A DNA stretch of 64,000 nucleotides from Quercus robur (Eukaryota > Streptophyta > Magnoliopsida > Fagales > Fagaceae): positions 48,997,343-49,061,342 of the forward strand of contig NC_065538.1 of NCBI RefSeq assembly GCF_932294415.1, written 5' to 3'. The position numbers and the translations under genes were made by a program. Below the pieces are notes generated by a model. It saw only the letters and a program-made list of their open reading frames with translations, did no database searches and was not told the origin of the DNA. Of this stretch, positions 58,101-64,000 are shown piece by piece; positions within the stretch are counted from its first letter, which is position 1; the number at the start of each line of letters is the position of its first letter.

Positions 58101-59111
58101 TCAGACAGTGCTCTCTTGTGTGCTTCTGTTCAGCAGCCCGTTAGTGTGGGTATGGATGGCTCTGCACTTGACTTTCAACTTTACACAAGTGTAAGTCTAA
58201 TCTCAGTTCATTAAGCTTTCATGTTAACTTGGAAATCTTTACTGGCAAATAGATTGTGCTTAAAATGATATCATCTAATCAGGGTATCTATGACGGTAGC
58301 TGTTCGAGTGATCCTGATGACATTGACCACGCCGTTTTAATAGTGGGCTATGGTTCTGAAGATGGTGAAGATTATTGGATAGTGAAGAATTCATGGGGAA
58401 CATATTGGGGAATTGATGGATACTTTTATATAAGAAGGAATACTAATTTAACATATGGAGTCTGTGCTATTAATGCTATGGCTTCATATCCAACCAAAGA
58501 GTCTTCTTCGCCATCTCCTTATCCATCCCCAACTACTCCACCACCACCACCTACTCCCGTGACACCACCACCGCCACCACCACCTCCTCCTTCTCCTTCA
58601 CCAAGTGAATGTGGTGACCTCTCCTACTGTCCAAGTGATGAGACATGCTGCTGCATATATGAATTCTATGACTTTTGCCTGATTTATGGTTGCTGTCCAT
58701 ATGAAAATGCTGTTTGTTGTACTGGAACTGAGTACTGCTGCCCGGGTGATTACCCCATTTGTGATGTTGAAGAAGGGCTCTGTCTCAAGGTATGAATATA
58801 TTTAAGTTTGGAATCCTTTATTTTTGAAATTGTGAAATGTATAGCCTTTATTTGACAGCCATTGATTACATTTTAAACAATTGCAAACCATTATTTCATT
58901 GCAGTGAGTTTTTAAGGCATCAATTAAAAGTTAACACCGTTACTAATTCTTTTTCAATTTTGTTCTGTAGAACCAGGGAGATTACTTAGGAGTAGCCGCA
59001 AGGAAGAAAAAGATGGCTAAACACAAGTTCCCATGGACTAAATTAGAACAAACAGAGAAGGAATACCGCCCACTTCAGTGGAAGAGGAATCCATTTGCCG
59101 CAATGCGCTGA
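55151..59111 (+). CDS. Papain-like cysteine protease with granulin domain, five exons (RD21-type)
   Basis: Exons 55151-55640, 57694-57926, 58053-58190, 58283-58789 and 58971-59111 join in frame (1509 bases, 502 residues), all with GT/AG introns. Domains in order: a signal peptide (about 1-24), an I29 pro-domain with the ERFNIN-type helix ([16 protein letters not shown]) and [12 protein letters not shown], and a C1A peptidase with Gln160, Cys166 (GSCWAFS), His303 ([12 protein letters not shown]) and Asn323 (KNSWGTYWG). A proline-rich linker (about 355-385) and a cysteine-rich granulin domain follow (CPSDETCCC ... [11 protein letters not shown] ... [11 protein letters not shown], about 387-453), then a basic tail. 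RD21-like proteases are vacuolar or ER-body enzymes in senescence and defence; the granulin domain is removed during maturation. Intron 1 is unusually long (2053 bp). Nothing is broken. Confidence 0.93.
55641..57693 (+). other. Intron 1 of the protease gene (2053 bp)
   Basis: It runs from GTAAGTTTC to TTCACAG, separating the pro-domain/Gln160-Cys163 part from the catalytic Cys166. It is AT-rich with a poly(A) run at about 56754-56768, an AAT tract at about 56850-56868 and a GC-richer repeat-like patch (GTTGTGGGCCCCACAGG, 56273-56289). No ORF of note. Confidence 0.85.
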
Positions 59112-60457
59112 GAAAGGGAACATATTTACCATTTCTATGAAGTTTGAAGGATGTTGTTACTATTGCAATTTCAATTTCTTCATAGCAGGCATTGTGTCAT
59201 TCTGCTGTGACAGGTGTTTGTATGGACTCTCTAGAGTCTGAACATATGTTTTGAGCAAACTGCAAAACCAGATACAGCAGATCTAAGGAGAAAAAGTGAT
59301 TTTTCTCTTGGTGATGTTTTGGAAACATTATTTTCATTGATTACAACTATGCTTTAATTATTTTTCCTACTCTGTAGCACAATGTTCATGCTCAAGTAAG
59401 TTTAGATATTTTGGTCCAGTATTGTAATATAAATAAATGGGAATAAGTTGAATGTTTTACAATATCACATTGTCCCAACTTGGAATTGATAATTCTTTAC
59501 GTTCAGGCGATATAAGAGCCAGTTGGCTGCTGTGAAATTGGTAGAGTGAAAATCCTTTCCTAAAAACCAGATCCTAGTACAATCAACTTGAGGGAATCAG
59601 AAAGACATAAAGACCCGACCTTAATTAATCATAAAATCCATGTTCAGTTGGCATTCGTACCACCGAAGCCATCTTTTTCAAGCTGCCAGACCAATTTCTA
59701 TGCAACCTGTTCTGGCAATTAGTAGTTGACTAATAAGTTAAACTACAAACTTTTTAGCGGCTGAACGCATTTTAAGCAAGCCTGACTCTGGTCCTTATTA
59801 GAATCTTTAATTTTTTATTAGAGAGATTATGTAACACATGGCCTTCCCAGCCTAATGATCACATTTGTTATAAGGGTATTTGGAAAGAATCGGATTCTTT
59901 CCCATTGACCATCCATGCCTATATATAAGGGCAGAGATTCCTCTTTTGAGTAGGCAGAGGGAGACAGAAGACAAGGAAGAGAAGAAAGGCACATTAGAAT
60001 ATATACTAGCTTCTCAGAAGTGATGTGCTAATGTTTTATGATCACATTGGATTCTAGGCTCAGTAGTCACTTTCCTATGCTCGCTTATCGTCCAAACTTA
60101 GTTTGTCCACCTTGTTTCTCTTCTCGATCTGACAATGGTGCCCTGGGCCTCAAAGTAAGTATTGGTGAAAATCTAATTGGTTAGAATTATGGTTAAATAA
60201 TTTAATTCTCTATTTTTAAAAGTTTTGACAATTGGTTATTTACCAGATACAAAATTGGTTCCCTCTCTTTTGTCTTGTATTCTAGAAAGCACGAACGCAT
60301 CATTCACACTGTCGTGCCTAAATCCGACACGTATGGCACACAGGACATGCATTGGATACAACTGCACGCATGTCCTAGCGCCCCCCCCCCCCCCCCCTCT
60401 TTTTTTAAAGAAGAATAATGGACACAAGAGGGACACAATTCCAACATGGCCTATGCC

Positions 60458-60458
<1 letters not shown>
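59112..60458. other. 3' flank of the protease gene and intergenic; (C)17 at 60381-60397
   Basis: The 3' UTR probably extends to about 59440 (AATAAA-like ATAAATAAATGGG near 59431). A TATA-like CCTATATATAAGGG with a purine-rich leader is at about 59918-59990 but no reading frame follows; it may belong to an LTR fragment. A 17-base C run is at 60381-60397. Confidence 0.45.

Positions 60459-60512
<54 letters not shown>
60459..60512 (+). repeat. 54-base poly(A) run
   Basis: An uninterrupted A run lies immediately upstream of the LINE 5' region. It may be the tail of an older retroposon or a promoter-proximal tract of the LINE insertion site. No flanking duplication was found. Confidence 0.9.
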
Positions 60513-60515
<3 letters not shown>

Positions 60516-60629
60516 AGCTGAAATGCATTGTACCTCTCACACCGATCTCCTCCCACTTCTTTTTCTCATGTTGCTTCAGCCGTCCAACTTCTTAGATCTA
60601 TTCTCTTTTACAATTAAAACAAAGAGAGT

Positions 60630-62100
60630 ATGGAAGCTAAACATTGCAATGAACCCCCAAGATCGAGTAAGGAAGAAGATGAGCTAGGACACAGTGTCAA
60701 GAAGTTCAAAGAGAGTAGTGGAGTAAAGCAATTTACCCCACCACAGAATATTATCAGTTATAAAGACAGTCTTGTGGGAGACATTCCTGGAGCTTATGAG
60801 CAAGCCTTTAAGTTGGATAATGTCTACGACGATGGTGAGGAGTTAGATACAGAAGTGGAACCTCTCATTGAAGGGATGGCGGAAGTGAAGCTGTCCAAGG
60901 AGACCAAGGCTCGTATTAGGGCCCCATGGTCAAAGGCTTTGATAGTGAAAGTGTTTGGTAGAACTATTGGTTTTAGCTATCTCACTTTCAAGCTCAATGC
61001 CTTATGGAAACCTGCAACTAGGATGGACTGTGTTAATCTTGGGAAAGATTACTTCTTGATTAAGTTTTACTGTTCGGATGATTATGATAAAGTGCTTCGT
61101 GGAGGCCCTTGGTTTATTGGTGAGCACTTCTTGGCCATCAAGTCTTGGGAACCTTACTTCAAAGCCTCAGGTGATAATCTAACGTCTGTTGCTGTGTGGG
61201 TGAGATTTCCTGAATTACCTATTGAGTTTTATGATATGGAAGTTTTGAAGGAAATAGGTAGTGTTATTGGCCTGGTGCTCCGCATTGATTCCTACACTGC
61301 CACTAGATCACGTGGAAGCTATGCAAGGCTCTGTATACAAATTGATCTAGATAAGCCCTTAATTAAATCCATCAGGATAGGTAGGTTGGTGCAACAAGTT
61401 AAATATGAAGGTATTTCTTCCCTTTTTTTTTTGCTGTGGGAGGCTTGGGCACAAATAGGAGAACTACTGCTACTAGGTCAAGGAAAAATATAGAAGTGGG
61501 TGTGTAGCAAGGAAGAGCCCAAACCAGGTAAGGGAGGAAGACAAGCAAGAAGATAGTGGATTAGAGAAAAGCCCAAACCAGGTTAGTGAGGAAGAAAAAT
61601 CTGATCCTAACTTTGGTCCGTGGATGTTGGTTACAAGGAAAAGGAATTTGGTTAGGAATGGACGGTCCAGACTTAGGGAGTGAGATTAAGGGAGATGTTA
61701 GTCCGAAGGGTATAAATGTCCAAAGAGGGGAAAACATAGAGGGTAGTTCAGTCAAGGCCATTAAAGAAAGAGTGTTGTTTAGTCAGCCTGATCATACACA
61801 TGCTGTGAGGGATGATTCTGTCCAAGGGATAGCATCGAATGGAGATTTGGGTAATTTGGAAGTCAGGTTCAGTGTGTCAAGTCCGAAACAGAGTGATGGT
61901 GCGACACGGACTGATGGGAAGCATCAGATGGGTTTCTCGGGCACGAGTATAAGGGGTAATAGATCTAATGGAGGGAAGGGCTCTAAGTCTTTGAAGAGAC
62001 AACACCCTTCTTCTTCACAGAGAGCTGCATCTTTAAAAAATTTGCAGCGCAGTGAGAATGGAGGGATTCCAAATGGGTTAAAGCAATCCGATAAGTAGTC
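60630..62100 (+). pseudogene. LINE ORF1 (DUF4283 and zinc-knuckle protein), frameshifted
   Basis: From ATG 60630 the frame gives a DUF4283-type RNA-binding domain (RAPWSKALIVKVFGRTIGF, CSDDYDKVLRGGPWFIGEHF, VAVWVRFPELPIEFYD, RSRGSYARLCIQIDL). At a nine- to ten-base T run (61423-61432) the frame slips. In the next frame the zinc knuckle reads C-C-GRLGHK with the CX2C spacing disturbed, then a stop follows. Downstream peptides in other frames (LVTRKRNLVRNGRSR, 61600-61680; Ser/Gly-rich tail 61680-62098) are the rest of ORF1. Confidence 0.8.
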
Positions 62101-62708
62101 CGATAAGGTGTGGCTGGGCGATTTGGCTCCGGAACAGGCTAGTAGAGGTTCCAGACGAGGCCATCCTTCAAATAGGGGCATCTCCGACAAAGGAGTTGGG
62201 ATGGTGCGATGTGGAGATGGGTCCGGCGTGGAAGAATATCTTCCCAATCACTTTGGAGAGTCGCAAAACAGGGATAATACCGCTGGATCATCCGACATGG
62301 GGTCTGACGCCCAATCCTTGGTGGAGCTTCATAACGGAAATTCCACTGATTTCATGGGAGGAGTCCAAAGCTTTAAGCAAGCAAAGAAAGCCATTAGTGG
62401 TGCCTCACTTCGATGAATCTAGATGGTTGATACAGGAAAGGAAGTTAGTGGACTAGAGGGGTATGGCTACGGCACTAATGGGGAACCACCCAATGCTGAA
62501 GCTAATTCAGATTCTCATGCCGGTGGAGAAGTGCGATGTGTTGATAAGTTGCAGGGAAGATGTGATGGGAATGTTGAAGTACATGATGATATGGAAACTG
62601 GAGTGGAAGCACTCGAAGGATTTGTTGAGGAGGCTAGGATGGAGTATGGTGGAAGTTGCAGCTATGAATCCTAGTCGTGTTGAGGTTCCTATGGGTCAAT
62701 TTGTGAAG

Positions 62709-64000
62709 ATGAACATTCTAATGTGGAATTGCAGAGATGCATCCGGATTTTAAGAGGAGGGTGTTTGAAATGGTTATGAATCACCGTCCTTCGATTATGG
62801 TTATCACAGAGACTAGAGTGGGGGGTAGCAGAGCTGAGAAGATCATTGATGGGCTTCCATTTGACGGTTTCATTACCACGGATACTATTGGGTATGCAGG
62901 TGGATTATGGATTCTGTGGAGAAGTGAGAATGCGGAAGTTAATCTTTTATCAGCAACAGAACAGGAGATACATGCGATTGTTAAGGTATGTTCTTCAAAC
63001 CTTTCTTGGCTATTTACCGCAATATATGCTAGTCCTCGTTTAGCTGAACGGAGAATTTTGTGGTCTAACATAGAAAAGGTAGGGCAGGTGCATAATCTTC
63101 CTTGGCTAATAATTGGGGATTTCAATGAAGTGCTTGGTAAGGAGGATAAATTCGGGGGGAATCAAATTAATTTAAATAGGGCCCTTGAGCTCAAAGCATG
63201 TTTGGATTCGTGCAATTTTGTTGATCTTGGGTTTGCAGGCCTTAAATATACTTGGACTAATAAAAGGCAGATTTTGGATTTGATTTTGAAAAGATTGGAT
63301 AGGTGCTTTGCTAATCCAATTTGGAGAATTTTGTACCCTGAGGCGGTTGTTACTCACCTCCCTAGAACCTTTTCTGACCATCATCCTGTTTTGATTGAAT
63401 TATGGAAATCCAATGCAAATGGTTTGGAGCGGCCTTTCTGTTTTCAGACTATGTAGTTCTTCATCCAGATTTCCATAGGATTGTTAGAGAAGCTTGGCCT
63501 GAAGGTATTCCTTTAAAAGTGGCCACTACAGATTTTACTAGGAAGGCTAAGAAGTGGAATTATGAGGTTTTTGGAAATCTTTTTGCGAGAAAGAAGAGGG
63601 TGTTAGCCAGATTGAATGGTACTCAGAAGGTGTTGGCTGAAAATCCTACCGAGTCTCTTATGAGGCTAGAGAATCAACTTATTGAAGAGTATTCCTCTAT
63701 TTTGCTTCAAGAAGAGGAGTTCTGGGCTCTTAAGTCCAGGATTAATGTTGCTGCCTTTGGGGACCGAAACACCTCTTATTTTTATGTAAATACTGTTATG
63801 AGGAGGCAAAGGAATAAAATAAGGTGTTTGAAGGATGGTATGGGAGAATGGATAGTTGAGGAAGAGGCGGTGAAGGAGCATATTTTGAATGGGTTTAAGA
63901 AACTTTATTCCACGGGTTTGGAGATGTCTCATAGTTTTTCTCCTGTGTTTGAATTCGTGAGTAGCTTTCTCTTTGAAGAAGAAAGAAATTGGATGGGAAG
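62709..64000 (+). pseudogene. LINE ORF2 (endonuclease part), frameshifted and truncated by the window
   Basis: ORF2 opens at ATG 62709 (MNILMWNC). After a small indel near 62735 it continues in a second frame with an apurinic-type endonuclease: VITETRVGG, GYAGGLWILWR, IYASPR, WLIIGDFNEVLG, LDLILKRLDR and FSDHHPVLIEL (catalytic Glu, Asp/Asn and the SDHHP His are present). It stops at 63454 through another frameshift and resumes (HPDFHRIVREAWPEG ... FWALKSRINVAAFGDRNTSYF), the linker that precedes reverse transcriptase in plant LINEs. The reverse transcriptase itself is outside the window. Confidence 0.88.

Larger units (their letters stand above)
60513..64000 (+). mobile_element. L1-type LINE retrotransposon, 5' part, runs off the window
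   Basis: A short leader is followed by ORF1 (DUF4283-like domain and zinc knuckle) and ORF2 (endonuclease, then the linker before reverse transcriptase), the standard plant L1 order. The 3' end, including reverse transcriptase and the poly(A) tail, lies beyond 64000. Both ORFs are frameshifted, but long stretches are open, suggesting a moderately old full-length copy. Confidence 0.85.

Noticed and set aside
60225..60556. Frames with poly-Pro, poly-Lys or poly-Phe stretches
   Set aside because: They are translations of the C17 and A54 homopolymer runs.
1..64000. tRNA or rRNA genes
   Set aside because: No cloverleaf with A and B box spacing or rRNA core sequence was recognised by eye; the only tRNA-like match is the retroelement primer-binding site at 2805-2817. 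A tRNAscan run would settle it.

Overview
This window looks like plant nuclear DNA from a woody eudicot. It is AT-rich and intron-containing, with long A/T runs, TA, TAA and GA microsatellites, and transposable elements of nearly every plant class. Several repeat families (TCGA-rich copia LTRs, a GC-flanked LTR beginning TGTAGGGCCC, and a short element ending in GCAAACGCACAC) are ones I associate with oak and other Fagaceae. That placement is inference only.

Only two genes look intact. One is an intronless ABA receptor of the PYR/PYL/RCAR family (36444-36947, 167 aa), with arginine at the ligand-anchoring lysine position. The other is a five-exon papain-like cysteine protease with a proline-rich linker and a granulin domain (55151-59111, predicted 502 aa). 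The rest of the coding signal is decayed: an F-box/LRR pseudogene (44258-46275), a lone TFIIS N-terminal exon with a stop (43319-43461, minus), a GRF zinc-finger pseudogene (8470-8971, minus) and transposon ORFs.

Layout. 1-3831: minus-strand copia (SIRE-like) remnant with primer-binding site and LTR. 4641-4783: short LINE tail. 6424-7599: PIF/Harbinger transposase pseudogene. 9609-10256: hAT-type element. 13153-19025: broken copia element with one complete LTR, one internally deleted LTR, and a hAT-type element inserted in its pol. 20293-22107: two inverted copies of one MITE, one carrying a hAT-type element. 27097-32200: LTR element without gag-pol, whose only gene lies on the opposite strand. 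33938-35016: foldback MITE with a solo LTR in its terminal repeat. 36.4-36.9 kb: PYL gene. 38455-41405: two large PIF-type elements. 41.6-46.3 kb: gene debris. 47.2-54.5 kb: AT-rich repeats, MULE-type foldbacks and nested MITEs. 55.1-59.1 kb: protease gene. 60.5 kb to the end: L1-type LINE that runs off the window.

Many insertion boundaries are directly readable because target-site duplications are still visible: 8 bp for hAT, 9 bp for Mutator-like, TTA/TAA for PIF, 5 bp for LTR elements, and 11-20 bp for poly(A) retroposons. A relative insertion order can therefore be reconstructed. The two intact genes are unrelated in function and have no operon-like relationship.
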